This document shows, in pieces, positions 11,211 through 23,019 of a stretch of 64,000 nt of DNA. Each line of letters starts with the position of its first letter. The stretch's first letter is position 1. Below the pieces are notes generated by a model that was not told the DNA's origin, made no database searches, and was given only the letters and a program-made list of their open reading frames with translations. Origin of the DNA: Isochrysis galbana (taxonomy: Eukaryota; Haptophyta; Isochrysidales; Isochrysidaceae); contig CM030937.1 in NCBI GenBank assembly GCA_018136815.1, positions 2,242,887 through 2,306,886 on the forward strand, in the 5' to 3' direction. A program made the position numbers and the translations under genes.

Positions 11211-13146
11211 ATGGCTGCGGGCAGCGCCGCCACCGCCAGCAGCCGCCGAGCGGGCAGGGCCGACGCGAGAGGGAAGGGCGATGCGAAAGGCATCGCAAGC
11301 AAGAAGTCCGAACTGCCCAAGAAGTCCAAGCCAGCAGACAAGACACAGCGCATGCTGTATTACGCAGCGGGCGGCGCAGGCGCATTTGTCGCTCTGCTGG
11401 TCGGCACGGCACACGCGCTCAAGCGGGCGCGGCGGGCGGCACGGCGGCGCGGTGCGCACCTTGAGGCAGAGGTGTCACCTTCTTGGGTCCTCACTGAGAA
11501 CCAGATTGTCGCCATCGCCGCCGCGCTCTTCTTGCTGCTGCTTGCGGGCGTGGGCCTTGTGCTCCTTGGCGAACAGATGGCCGCCAGGTGGGAAGAGTGG
11601 AAGGAGGCGAGGCGCGAACGCGAGCGCCGCCGCGCCGCTCAGGCGAATAAACTGGCGCATCAGGCGGCAAAAAAGACGGGCGCCGCGCTGTCTGCCGAGC
11701 GAGCGGCGAGGAGGGCGGCGTCAGAGGCCGCGGCGCGCGCCGAAGCAGAGGCCCTGGTTGCGAGAGCCCGAGCTGCACAGGCGCAGCGAGCACTCGAGGA
11801 GGCGCAGCTTGCCGCCGAGCGGGCGGCTGACGACCAGGCGGCACGTAAGGCCGCGGAAGAGATCGATGCTCGCACCCGAGCCGCAGCTGCCGCTGCGGCT
11901 GCTGCCGCCGAGGCCACCTCGTCTGCAGCTCAGTACACGCTTGAGGCATGGGACGTGGAAGGGGACGAGGACGAAGATGATGGCGAGGACACGCAACTAG
12001 ACTTGGGCGACGAGGGCCAGCGTGTGGAGGTGCCTCGAATGCAACTCGAACTGAATCCTGCTGCTCGGGGTACAGAGGTTTGTAGCACAACTCACCCCAC
12101 CGAACCCGCAACCGTCCCCCTCCTCCAACTGGGCCACGTTGAGTCCATCACCCCTTACCCCCCCATCGCGATCGCAGTTGCGGCTCGAGTCGTTGCAGCT
12201 TGGCGAGACGTGTACTGCACGCCTGACCGAAGTGTGCTTAGATCTTGGTTGCACCCGCTGCGGCGAGCGTACAACCATCAACTTGTCGGGCCTCTACGAG
12301 GAGGGCGCGAGCAAAAAGGCATGGTGCGACAAGTGCTCTGCTGTGCTCTCGGCCCAGCTGCGCCCGTGCTTTCTGGGTGCGTCTGCTGGGCTGTCGACCG
12401 CTGGTTACGTCGAGACATGGGGTTGTACTCTGGGCGACATGCCACGCTTCGGGCTACTCATGATGTGTTCGTGCGGTGGCGAGCGCATGATGGACGAAGC
12501 CGTGCGTGGACGACGGGTACGTGATGGGTGTAGGGAGTGCCACACACCCATGCCGCTCTACTTCTCCAATCTCTCTCTGGTCCGTCACAGTGGCGCTACC
12601 GGTGGCGCCATCGCACGCCGTGGCGGCGGCGACGATGACGACGAGATGGAATCGCTCCTCAAGAAGCTGCGCAAGAAGAACGCGGACCAGCTCAAAAATA
12701 TGGGGCTATCCATCGGCAAGCCGCTCCCCAACAAAGGCGCTTGCAAGCACTTCAAACATTCGTATCGTTGGCTGCGCTTTCCTTGTTGCGGCCGCGCGTG
12801 GCCATGTGCCACGTGTCACGCCGAGTCCGATTGCCCAGCAGCGCAGGCAGGAGAGGCAGTATGGGCCACGCGTCAGCTGTGTGGCCGCTGCGCCAAGGAG
12901 CATCCCTACTCGGACAAGCCATGCGATGCCTGCGGCAACACGTACACGATTGCGGGTGGTGGCCACTGGCAAGGCGGCGACGGCTGCCGCGATCAGCAGC
13001 GGCTCGCAAAATCTGACTCGCGAAAGCACAAGGGTATGTCCGCCAGCGGCGTCAAGAAGACAGTGAGTGCGAAGTCGCAGCGCGTCGGCGTCGCCGGCGC
13101 GCGCAACACGGCCGCCAAGAAGTTGGCTATGGCCAAGCCGAGCTAG
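11211..13146 (+). CDS. membrane-anchored CHY zinc-finger protein
   Basis: Exons 11211-12077 and 12178-13146 (intron 12078-12177, GTTTGT...ATCGCAG, 100 nt, phase 0) give 611 aa. Two hydrophobic segments (about 48-70 and 97-120) are followed by a highly charged Ala/Arg/Glu coiled coil (125-240). Next come two Cys pairs (LGCTRCGE and WCDKCS) and a C-terminal CHY zinc finger (about 470-545): GKPLPNKGACKHFKHSYRWL, FPCCGRAWPCATCH, then LCGRCAKEHPY and CDACG. The order and wording of the C-terminal half closely resemble the CHY-finger proteins known from fungi. The family binds zinc; its function in algae is not established. The membrane pair plus coiled coil in front of the finger is unusual. Confidence 0.8.
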
Positions 13147-14300
13147 GTTCGAGGGCAATCAGTCCTGTTAGGAAGGCGCTGTGCTTGTTGGTCGTTGTTG
13201 GTGACGTGATGTGCCGCCTCTTTATCCTAGGGGCACCAGGTCACCTAAGTGCTCTCGTTTCGAGTTACCAGGTGCTCTCGTTTCGAGTCTCGCGAGTCTC
13301 GAGCAGCGCGTAGACTCGCCAATGCCATCGGGCCTCGACGTCGCTCATGCATGCGTGTTGAGTGCACGCCCGCTCAGCACGCAACTACTACGCTTAGCGC
13401 GCTAGGGAGTAGCTTGTGCGCTAGGTAGTAGCTTGTCTAGTGCCAGCAAGCGCGCAGCGCCCTACCCCTGCTCAGGCATAGGAGTGGCTTGTGCATTCTC
13501 CAGCTGAGTGCGAAATGAGTAGCGTTCATAAATGTACTTTGGCGCAATCCCGCATGCGCTAGGGCATAGGGACGCGCTGGCCACTGAGGTCACGTTCCGT
13601 CAAATATGGGGCAGACTCCAGTTGAGCCATCAACAGAGGTGGGGGAGACTGGCTTGAACAAAACTTCTTGTTGATCCGAAGGCCCAAATTTAAATATCGT
13701 GGGACCGGGGGAAGATTTCCCCTCGTCTCTCTCTCCCGCTCGAAGCGACCCCCCCGCCGGCAAAGTGAGGCGAAGGCTACAAATCCAACAAGAGGACGGA
13801 ATACCCGCTCCCGGATGAGTACACCCTTGATGGCAAAACGAACCTAGAAGCCATGGCCATGGGAGTAGACCATTTAACGCAAGCCTTGCAACCCCCCTCC
13901 CCCCAAAGACGGCGGCTCACGGGTAAGCTTGTGAACATGTTAGCCTAATATCTAGATATTAGGTATCTACTTGGCAAATATCTCACTATTAGTATCTAAT
14001 ATGTTAGTAGGCCGGTCTAACCAAGGGGGTGAAAAAATTCGATTTTTGAGATTAGGCCCAATGAACAAAGTGACTAGCAAATAAGCTTCAAGAGGGTGGG
14101 AAACAAGCATAGACAACCTCTTTTCCTTCCATGGTAGCTTGTAGCCATGGTACAACAACAAAACTCCGCTCCAGCGCGCAGCGCGCAAAAATGAGCGCAA
14201 ACACGAAGGCGGCGCACACTCACTCGTCTCACACCTCACACCCTCAGTCACACAGAAAACAGACGGCTAATCTCTGGATCCAGGGGGACCTCCGGCTCAA
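13147..14300. other. intergenic, repeat-bearing
   Basis: Short direct repeats such as AGTAGCTTGT near 13405-13435, a dispersed leader repeat (13637-13755) and a 20-bp perfect palindrome (13944-13963). No supported gene. Confidence 0.4.
13637..13755 (+). repeat. dispersed repeat, copy 1 (matches 47338-47458)
   Basis: GGTGGGGGAG, CTTGTTGATCC, GGACCGGGGGAAGATT and CCCCTCGTCTCTCTC occur in the same order and spacing as at 47338-47458, by eye about 80% identical. The position before an open stretch in both copies suggests the leader of a transposable element, possibly LTR-type, but no family can be fixed. Confidence 0.55.
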
Positions 14301-14308
14301 GAGCCGTG

Positions 14309-15475
14309 TTGAGCCTGACCAATTATTGCCAAACTTGTTTGCAAGTTTGGGTCGGTTTTGGGGCCTACTGCAAGATCCGCAAGTCCGTGCAAGTTTGGGC
14401 GGGAGCGGGAGGCGAGACGCAAAAACAAAACCCGGCCTCTCGCTAGTAATCACCCACTAGAGAGTGACTCAATCTGTTCCTATGGACCCATCACTAGGCC
14501 TAGGTAGAAATATGTGACATGTTGAACTACATATTTGGGTCAAATTTTCCGGAATACACGATCAAGTACGGTGGAGGCCACACCCTGAATGTAGATGAAG
14601 CCGAGGCTAGGCGCGCCATAGACCCTCGTACTCTTCCTGAATGGCCACAACTCGTCGCATGCATCACTGGAGCGTTCAAATATCTTGAGAATCGGCTAGA
14701 AGATCGATGTAGCACTCCGTTCCATTGCAAAGAGCAGCATGAAATATGAAATGTGTGGGTTGCTGCGCGCTTTCAACCCAGCCTTTGCCTATGGCAAGGT
14801 CAATGAGCTCTGGGTCCAAAGACTTGCCGCACTTCCCCGCCATCTTCAGCCACTTGCCGAATGTCGCGACCAAGTTGGAGCAAGAGCGTCAAGACTACCT
14901 ATTGACTTGTCGCGGGACGTCGATCAATCACAATCACGTTGATAGTCGAAGAATTCACTCATGAAGTCCTACTTTGGTGGAAGTCAAACCATACGAAGTT
15001 TCCCACGTGGGCAACTGCTGCTAGAATCACTATGTGTCTCAGTCCCAATTCAGCTTCGTGTGAACGTGTATTCTCCTTGCTCACCTGTATGTTTGGTCCG
15101 AATCGGGCATCTAGCCTGGCAGATCAAATCCAGTCTACTGTGATGTTGCGCTACAATAAGTCCAAACGTGTGTGAGAGAAGTGAGAGAGTGAATGAAATG
15201 GATATGTAATTCAACTCTTATGTTAACCTCTTCTTCATTCATTGATTGGTAAGTAGCAGTGCTAGTAGCAGGCTCGAGCCGGTAGCCTAGCAGGTGCACG
15301 CAATGAACCGGGCGGTGGCGTGTGGCGTGCGCATGTGCTACAATGGACGCGGACGGAGTTTTTTTGTCCTCGGAGTGACAAGTCTTTACAAGTTTGGGTG
15401 CCATTTGGCGACAAGAATGACAAACTTGTCGTGCAAGTTTGGGCATGTCGGACGACAATAATTGGTCAGGCCCAA
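14309..15475 (+). mobile_element. hAT-superfamily DNA transposon, defective copy
   Basis: Bounded by 20-bp terminal inverted repeats, TTGAGCCTGACCAATTATTG at 14309-14328 and its complement with one mismatch at 15456-15475. Both ends are flanked by the same 8-bp sequence GAGCCGTG (14301-14308; 15476-15483), the target-duplication size of hAT elements. Subterminal copies of CAAGTTTGGG occur at both ends. Inside are scraps of transposase: 14519-14749 and, clearest, 14939-15175, which encodes the C-terminal hAT dimerisation region (FPTWATAARI, LSPNSASCERVFSLL, SLADQIQSTVMLRYNK). The reading frame changes at least twice between the pieces, and 1.17 kb is too short for a full transposase, so this copy is internally deleted and non-autonomous. 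Confidence 0.88.
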
Positions 15476-15498
15476 GAGCCGTGTCAGCGTCCTTAGTC

Positions 15499-15554
15499 TC
15501 CTCCTCCTCCTCCTCCTCCTCCTCCTCCTCCTCCTCCTCCTCCTCCTCCTCTGC
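15499..15554. repeat. (TCC)n microsatellite
   Basis: About 17 perfect TCC/CTC triplets just beyond the hAT element. Confidence 0.9.
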
Positions 15555-15821
15555 ATCCAAGGCCTCTTCCGCCGGGCTGGTCACAAAAACGCTTTGCAAA
15601 ACGCATTGCTGGATGTTGGACCTCCCAAATGGAAGCCAAGAACGGCGGCAGCCGGACAGCAAGGGGGGCACCCCACGGCAGGACGAAGGGACACGGCAAA
15701 TGCCACCCCGCGTGCGCACGTACGACGGACCCAATCACAACCCCGAGCCCCAAGCAACAGCCACAGACGTACGCAAGACAACACATAGTAGTGCACCTTC
15801 TCCTCATCCTCATGGTTCGCC

Positions 15822-16361
15822 ATGAGGACGAAAACACTCGCCGTCGCGCGGGGAATCCGGGGAACGCGGCAAACCTATGCAAGTCAAACCAAGGAGAAGA
15901 CTCAACCCTCCCACCTTCCATCCTTGCCACACAGGTGGCTCTCACCGACGAAGATCTGGAACCCGAAGGGGATGGAGGCTTCGACAACTCCTTGGAAATC
16001 ACCATCACTTTCACGCCCTACGACCTACGAGCGCGGGTACAAAATCAAGGATGAGGAAGCCTTCGGCGCGATTGTCGCGCACTTGAACAAGCTGGAGGGC
16101 GTTGACCTCGAGCCAGACTTTATCTCCAAGAGCGCCTCCGGCCCTTGGGAGATCTTAGTCACGGCCGATTGCGCAACCAATTCCGCGAGAAATTCATTCA
16201 AGGATGTGGCGGATTTTCGCAAGGCAGGCATACCCTGCCCGGTGGCGATCAAGTACCAAACTTTCGACGACAAGGCGAGTGAACTGCCTCGCGCATCGAA
16301 CAAAGCGCTGGCTAGCGCTTTCAAGGATGTCTCAGCGCACCTAGTGGCTGCGCAACTATAA
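15822..16361 (+). CDS. hypothetical ORF, possibly part of an old element
   Basis: 179 aa from the ATG at 15822. Only the second half (from about 16035: YKIKDEEAFGAIVAHLNKLEGVDLEPD...) has a protein-like composition, ending in ASAFKDVSAHLVAAQL. A different frame (15629-16054) looks better just upstream, so there is probably a frame break or intron near 16050. I do not recognise the family. Its position between a hAT insertion and SINE-like debris favours a degraded element gene over a host gene. Confidence 0.35.
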   Translation: MRTKTLAVARGIRGTRQTYASQTKEKTQPSHLPSLPHRWLSPTKIWNPKGMEASTTPWKSPSLSRPTTYERGYKIKDEEAFGAIVAHLNKLEGVDLEPDFISKSASGPWEILVTADCATNSARNSFKDVADFRKAGIPCPVAIKYQTFDDKASELPRASNKALASAFKDVSAHLVAAQL

Positions 16362-16384
16362 GTATAAGTGCTCGAGATTACATA

Positions 16385-16830
16385 TATATTGCATGCGCGC
16401 GAGCGCGCGCCATGGCCCCCTTCTGAGGGGCCCCTCAGGGCCCCCCAGAGGGCCAGCTGGGGCAGCTCAGGGGGCAATCGAGGCTGGGGCAGTACCCCTC
16501 GCCTCTCCTGCCTCTCCCTCGCTCGCCTCGCTGCTGGCCCTGGGTGCCCTCCTGGCGGCCTTGGTGGTCTGTGGCTTAGTGGATCAGTGGTTTGCGGGGG
16601 GGGGGGGGGTCAGTACGAGCGAGGGCCAGTGCAGGCGAGTGCGTGCGGCGCGCGGCGCGCGCTCGGCGAAGGTCTGGACTAGAGTGATTCAGCTTAGCCC
16701 CTGCCAGCAGGCAGGGGCTGAGGTTGCTTGTGCAGGCCCACACAGGGGGTGTTTGCGATGGAGAGAGGCCGGGGGCGTGAGGCCCCCATTGGCCATTGGC
16801 CTCCTACTTATAAAAGTAGTTGTTAAGTCC
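16385..16830 (-). repeat. diverged copy of the SINE-like family (copy E)
   Basis: Read on the minus strand it follows the family layout: ...TTTATAAGT, a GGGGGCCTCACGCCCCC hairpin head, a TGCTGGCAGGGG block, then GCGAGGGAGAGGCAGG...GCCCCAGCCTC...GCTGGCC. It is clearly diverged from copies A-C and I cannot find its tail or target duplication. Confidence 0.45.
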
Positions 16831-16998
16831 TCTCTAACCATGAAGATAATGCGCTACCATGCGGCATGCGCGACGCTTAGCTAACTACCAGCATCGCAGG
16901 ACTGTTTACCCCTAGAGAGCTCATGTGTTGCGCTCAAGGCCCAGATAGATCGCTTGAAACACTTCACTAGCCGTAAGGTATTGCGCGCAGCGCGACGC

Positions 16999-18071
16999 TC
17001 ATTGCTTCTTCTTTTGCTTTTCTTCCATTTTGGCAACGCACTTCTTGTTGAAGCGCACGGCGAGGTGCATGTTGAGGATGCCCTTCACAACCAAGAAGTT
17101 CGGCAGATGGTTTCCGACCCAGATGGCGAGCTCGTGCACCCAATAAGGAGAAATCAACACGTCGTAGCCAATCGCGTTGACTGCGTACTTGGCATACTTC
17201 TTGGTGGTGGGCACCATCATCGTGGCGCGTTTCTCGGGCGGCACCTTCGAGTTGGGGAAAACCATGGGCGTTGCGACCCACAGCGGCGACTGGCATTGGA
17301 AGTGCACACCCTTGGCTGCATACTCGCCATGGCACGAGCGCGTCAGGTTCTCGATGTAGCCCTTTGCGGCCGAGTAGCCGGCAAGGAGTGGAAGGGGGAA
17401 GCGGGCGGCAGCGGAGGATTGGTTCACGATGGCGCCCGACTTGCGCTTGACCATTCCAGGGAGGACTAGCCGGGTCATCCAAGTGGTTGACTCGACGTTG
17501 AGCTTGAGAAGCGCCTCAACCTCCTCGTCGAGGAGCTCATGGAACCATTGCGAGAAGTCGTACGAGACGCCCACGTTATTGAAGAGGACACCAATCTCGA
17601 GGTCGGCGAGCGACTTCTCGAGCTGAGCCAGGCGCTCCTGAGGAAGGTGGATGCACAAGGGCTCGTCAGCAGAGCGAAATCGGCACGCCAGCGCACCATG
17701 GCTTGCGAGCGGCGGCGAGCGCTTGCAACTCGTTGCCATGCCACCTTTGTGAGGTTGCCGAAGTCGACGGCCTCGGTGAGGACGTCGACTTTGGGACAGG
17801 CCTGCTTGAGCTCGTTGGCCACGTCGTCCAGCTTCGACTGCGTCCGCGAGATGAGCACGACGGAGGAGCCGCGGCGGGCGAGCTCAAAGGCGATGGCCTT
17901 GCCGATGCCATCGGTAGCGCCCGTCACGACCGCCCACTTGCCGTAGCGTTTGGCGAGCGACTTTGGCGGGCGGAGGAGCCCCTTGTAGAGCACGTAGAGG
18001 AAGGAGATCGCCTCGCGCGCCAGCGCTAGCGCGCCGAGCGCGACGAGCAGGCTGTAGCCGTCGAGCTGCAT
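16999..18071 (-). CDS. very-long-chain 3-ketoacyl-CoA reductase (HSD17B12/IFA38-like SDR)
   Basis: Exons 18071-17745 and 17637-16999; intron 17744-17638 (GTGGCA...CCTCAG, 107 nt, phase 0). The 321-aa product matches the usual family length of about 310-320. An N-terminal membrane anchor (about 6-30) is followed by the SDR core: [10 protein letters not shown] cofactor loop from T50, NNVG (129-132), catalytic Ser in NQSSAAA, and YSAAK (Y197, K201). The C-terminus ends KKKQ, fitting a dilysine ER-retrieval signal. The family catalyses the NADPH-dependent second step of the fatty-acid elongation cycle at the ER membrane, reducing 3-ketoacyl-CoA to 3-hydroxyacyl-CoA; some members instead act on steroids. 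The sense strand before the ATG is CT-rich (18085-18360 on the + strand is purine-rich). Confidence 0.9.
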
Positions 18072-19908
18072 CAGGCGCGCGCGCCGCGGGGGGGGGGAGC
18101 GAGAAGGGAGAGAGCAAGGGTGGAGAGAGCAGAGAGTAGAGAGATAATGTTGCTCAAGGAGACCTGAGGATCGAAAGCGTGATAATTGCGTAAAGAGGGA
18201 AGATTACACTACTGTGGAGAATCAGGAGAGAGAGAGAGGGACAGCGCGCGGCCGCAATTTGTACTGGTTGAACTACACGGGAGGGAGAGGATGAGAAGAG
18301 TGAGAGAGGATGGAAGATGAGAGATTGCGAGGGAGGAGAGAGAGGGGAGGGGAGTGGAGGGAGAAAAGGCCAGCCAAGCCTACTTCTATTGTTTCTACTT
18401 ACCTCGTTAGACGCCGGGGGGCGGGGGGGGCGGGGGGCGGGGGGGGGGGGCGGGGGGGGGGCGAGATGAGGGCGAGGCGCGTGGAGGCCGCAGCCGCAGT
18501 GTGTGGGAAGGAATCTGAGCCAGCGAGCGGCAACGGCGGGCGTCGATGGTTTGTACCTTTCCTACGTTGTGCGGACAGCGGCGAATCATCGGTGGGGGTT
18601 CCACTGGTTTTGCCCTTCCGTCGCGACGCCCTCGCTCATCGCAGATGCCAAAAGAAGCTTACTCCTACTCGCGTTTGTGTCTCCCACTCCTCTGGCGTCT
18701 GGTTGGACTGGCTGATGCGCTGTAGTAAAGTGTAAAGTATTGTGTTGTGTTGTACTATGTTCCATTTTGTGATGGGTGTAGGGCCTGGCGGAAATGATTT
18801 GAGTTTTATTTTTGCTGTTCTTGTTGTTACGATGTTACGCCGGTAATTGTCGACTCGGTTGAGGTTCAATTAAGGAAAGAAACGAGAAACGAAGAAGGTA
18901 GCAGGAGAAATTGGCCCCTCGCGTTCTGATTCTGGTTTTGAGTCATTTTTGCTTGCTTCCCCCCCCCCCTCTTCTCTCCTCGGCTCGAAACTCGTATCTG
19001 AATTAAAACTCATTCTAGGATTTATATTTATAAACTTAAACATCAAATAATTTTATGATAATTTGGAATTTGGACTATGTGCATTAAACATTAAACATAA
19101 AACTACGAAGAATCATAAAACTGGAAACTGGTAATCTTTTGATTGACGGAACGCGACCTGATACTGTGGATGTAATGCATCGATGCAACATAAGACATAA
19201 GCATAAGCAGCGTCCCTTGGACATTGGCATTTTGGACATTGGACATTGGACCCCTTGACCGTGGGCATCAGAAATATTCTAGTATCTGCCATTTCAAATC
19301 TCCTCGTCCATGCGTCCTTCTGGCCCTTCCTCTGACTTCCGAGCTCCGAGCTTGCCCCTATTTTTGGGTTGCCCCTACTACTACTACGGCGTACTGCGAA
19401 TGGGCGACCACGGACGCCTGCCGTTCGCCTCGCTCACCACGGTGAGAGAGGTGCGGTTCGGTGTTGAGGAAGGGGGGGTCGTCGAAGATTCCGGATCCGG
19501 CCTCTTGAGTGCGCTTCCTCTCGAGGGAGAGGGCCCAACATACCAATAAAGCCGAGGAGGGAGGACTGAAGGGGACGGGGGGAAGGGGCCGCCGCGCCGC
19601 CCCACGCGTGCCTCTCGGTCGTGCCCCCCTCGCGGTATAATGAAGGGGTCGCCTTCGTGGCGCGCGGCCTCATTCGAGATGGCGGCCGAGGGCGGGGGGA
19701 GCTCATTGCGGAGGGGCGGAAGGGAGAGGGGGAGAGAGAGGAGAGAGAGAGAGAGAGAGGAGAGAGAGGGAGAGAGAGGGGCGCGCGGGGGGGAGAGGGG
19801 CACGCGGGGGCCGCGGTTAGAGAAGGAGAGGGAAGAGATAGAAGAGAAGGCGAAAGGGAGCGAGAGGGAGGGAGGAGAGAGGGAGAGAGAGGGAGAGAGA
19901 GAGCTGCG
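18072..19908. other. intergenic region with purine tracts and an AT-rich island
   Basis: Purine-rich at both ends (18085-18360 and 19705-19905), with a G-run block at 18416-18465. Between about 19000 and 19140 composition swings to strongly AT-rich, in contrast with everything around it. This divergent intergenic space should hold promoters for KAR (-) and ChlD (+); I could not identify discrete elements. Confidence 0.4.
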
Positions 19909-22366
19909 ATGGGCCGAGCTGGTGGCGCCTCGCTGCTGCGGCTGGCGCTGGCAGCGGCGGTGGTGGGCTCTGCCGAAGGGGTGCGCATGCTCCACACTTC
20001 GGCTTCACGCGCCGCACGTGCCTCGCGCTCCCACGGCCTCGCGTGCGCCGCGCCTGCCTCGGATGCCGCCGAGCGAGCGAGGCTCGCGATTGAGCAGATG
20101 GACGCGGACGTGAAGGCAGCCGAGGCGGCATCTACGGCGGGCGTTTCGATGGCCAACATGGCCGCCGGACCTTCGGTCTATCCTCTTGCCGCCGTCGTCG
20201 GCCAAGAGGCCATCAAGACCGCGCTGCTGCTCTGCTCCGTCAACCCGAAGATTGGCGGAGTCGTCATCTCGGGCTCACGAGGCACTGCCAAGTCGGTGAT
20301 GGCGCGCGCGGTGCACGAGCTTCTCCCCAAGATCGAGCGGATCAAGGATTCCCCGTTCAACATCGACAAGGACTCGGGCGAGCTCGATTCCTTCCTCGAG
20401 GCCAAGATCGCCGCTGGCGAGGTCGACTTCGACTCGCTCGAGACGGAGGTGATCGATGCGCCGTTTGTGCAGGTGTGGCTCCCACTCATCCGACTTCCAC
20501 CGCCTTGCACCGTCATCGCACGCGCTTATGGCGGCGTGGGCCGCCGTCATCTTGCATGTCTGCGTTCATCGCCGCCCTTGCCACATTTCACCGTCCCTCG
20601 GCGCGGATGCCTTGCAGGTTCCTCTCGACGTGCTCGAGGACCGCCTGCTCGGTGCTGTCGACGTGGAGAAGTCTGTCCGCACGGGCGAGACCGTTTTCGA
20701 GCCCGGCCTTCTGGCCCGTGCCCACCGCGGTGTGCTCTACGTCGACGACATTAACCTTCTCGATGAGTCTACCTCAAACTTGTTGCTCGAGGCCCTCTCG
20801 ACGGGCTGGGTGACGGTCGAGCGCGAGGGCCTCTCCGTGCGCCACCCATGCAAGCCGCTCCTCATCGCCACCTTCAATCCTGAGGAGGCCGAGCTCCGAG
20901 AGCACCTGATGGATCGCATCGGCGTCTGCCTCTCTGCGGACGCGGAGCCGCTCAGCCAAGAGGATCGTCTCGAGGCCGTCAACCGAGCGCTCGAATTCTC
21001 GCGCAGCCCAGCCGAGATGAGCGCCGAGTACGAGGAGACGCAAGAGGCGATGAAGACCTCAATCCTCTTCGCGCGCGAATATCTCAAGGGCCTGAAGGTC
21101 TCGCGCCAGCAGATGAAGTACCTGTGCGAGGAGGCGGTGCGCGCGGGCGTGCAGGGCCACCGCGGCGAGATTTTTGCGGTTGAGGTCGCACGCGCTAACG
21201 CTGCGCTCAACGGTGAGGAGAAGGTCTCGTCGGAGGACCTTCAGATGGGCGTCCGCCTCGCCATCGCGCCCCGTGGCACCCAGATCCAGGCACCGCCTGA
21301 GGACGACATGATGCAGGCGCCGCCACCGCCGCCACCGCCGCAAAACCAGGAGCAGGATGAGGACGAGGAACAGGACCAGGAGCCGGAGAAGGAGGAGGAG
21401 CCCGAGCAGGACGAGCAGGAGGACGCCGCGCCGCCGGTGCCCGAGGAGTTCATGTTCGATGTTGAGGGGGTGGCGCTTGACCCCGATGTCATGAAATTCA
21501 CCAACAAGGCCAAGTCGGGTAACTCGGGTGCACGGGGGATGATCTTCTCCGAGGAGCGCGGCCGGTATATCAAACCGATCCTGCCGCGTGGCCGCGTGCG
21601 CAAGCTCGCCGTTGATGCGACGATGCGCACTGCCGCCCCATACCAAAAGAAGCGTCGCGAGAGAGCGCAAAGCGCTGCAGCTGAGTCGAACGACAACTCA
21701 AAGCTGAAGGGCGTATACATTGAGCAGAGCGACGTGCGCGCAAAGAAGATGGCTCGCAAGGCGGGTTCGCTTGTCATCTTCGTGGTCGACGCCTCAGGCT
21801 CAATGGCGCTCAACCGCATGAACGCTGCCAAGGGCGCTGCCATCGGCCTCCTGTCTGAGGCTTACCAGTCACGCGACAAGATCTGCCTCATCTCCTTCCA
21901 GGGCGACTTTGCGCAGGTCCTACTCCCGCCGACGCGCTCCATCGCCATGGCTAAGAACCGGCTCGAACGCATGCCATGCGGTGGCGGCTCGCCGCTCGCG
22001 CACGCCCTCAACCTCGCAGCGCAGACAGGGATCACCGCGCAGAAGTCGGGCGACGTCGGTGAGGTGCTTGTCGTGTGCATCTCCGACGGCCGCGCCAACG
22101 TGCCGCTCGCCACGTCGGTGGGCAAGGAGCTCGAGGAGCCGATGGACAAAACCGCCCTTAAGGAGGAAGTAATCAACACGGCTAAGATGCTTGGCACGCT
22201 CTCCGGCTTCAAGCTGCTGATGCTCGATTCGGAGAACAAGTTCGTTTCCACCGGCCTTGCGAAGGAGATAGCTGCTGCTGCTCAGGGCAAGTACCACTAC
22301 ATTCCCAAGCCCTCGCAGGTCGGCGCCGTGGCATCGCAGGCCATCAACGACCTCAAGAGCAGGTAA
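19909..22366 (+). CDS. chlD: magnesium chelatase subunit D, plastid-targeted
   Basis: Exons 19909-20472 and 20618-22366 (intron 20473-20617, GTGTGG...TTGCAG, 145 nt, phase 0) encode 770 aa. Residues about 7-26 (LLRLALAAAVVGSAEG) are a signal peptide, followed by an Ala/Ser/Arg transit-like stretch: a bipartite presequence. The mature part has the AAA+ domain with GSRGTAKS (K128, S129) and LYVDDINLL. A Pro/Glu/Asp-rich linker follows (PPPPPPPPQNQEQDEDEEQD region), then a VWA domain with the MIDAS motif DASGS (D579-S583). ChlD works with ChlI and ChlH to insert Mg2+ into protoporphyrin IX at the start of chlorophyll synthesis. The ATG sits in a GA-rich sense tract; neither partner subunit is in the window. 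Confidence 0.95.
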
Positions 22367-23019
22367 ATTATTGGAAACACGAGCGCCCAGACCGGGAAAG
22401 GCCGGCGCTAGGGCACTGCAGCAATCTCTTCGTTCGTTGGTCTACAGGGACGGCCAAGGGACGCGCGGTGCGCAGGAGAGAAAGATGACGGGGTGTGAGA
22501 ATTTGATGGGCTACCGCAGCCGGTATGGTGCGGTACGCACAGGACACTGTAGACAGCACCTAGCGCCTAGCGCGTTCGTGAATTTATCAAGTGTGTCAGT
22601 GTCGCGGTTTGTGTGGGCTTCTGCGGTTCGTGTGTTCGCACAATTAGTTGTGGTTGACATGTGCCGTGCATCGTCCCTACGCTACTTGTCGCCACCCTCT
22701 TGGGCGCCCGAGCGCAGACGGCGGCAACCAATTGGGATTTGAGCGGGGGCGCGATCGGTCTTGCGTTCGATGCATGGGGCACCCTCCGCCGCCTCATCTT
22801 GCTCGTGCTGCTCTCTCGCTGGCGACGCCGTTCAGTTGGTACGACTTCTTCGCTCTTCTCACGCCCACATGTGCGGGAGTTGCATGCCACACATGCATGT
22901 GTGCTTTATTCTCAGCCAATTGAGTCTTTTGCAGTGGGGACGTGAACCATCTTACGTTGGATTCATTCGGATCTTATCCCCAACCCCACACGTACACAAA
23001 TGCAACACGCACACGCATG

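Noticed and set aside
16954-17469. 171-codon ORFs over the KAR gene
   Set aside because: Shadows of the KAR second exon in other frames.
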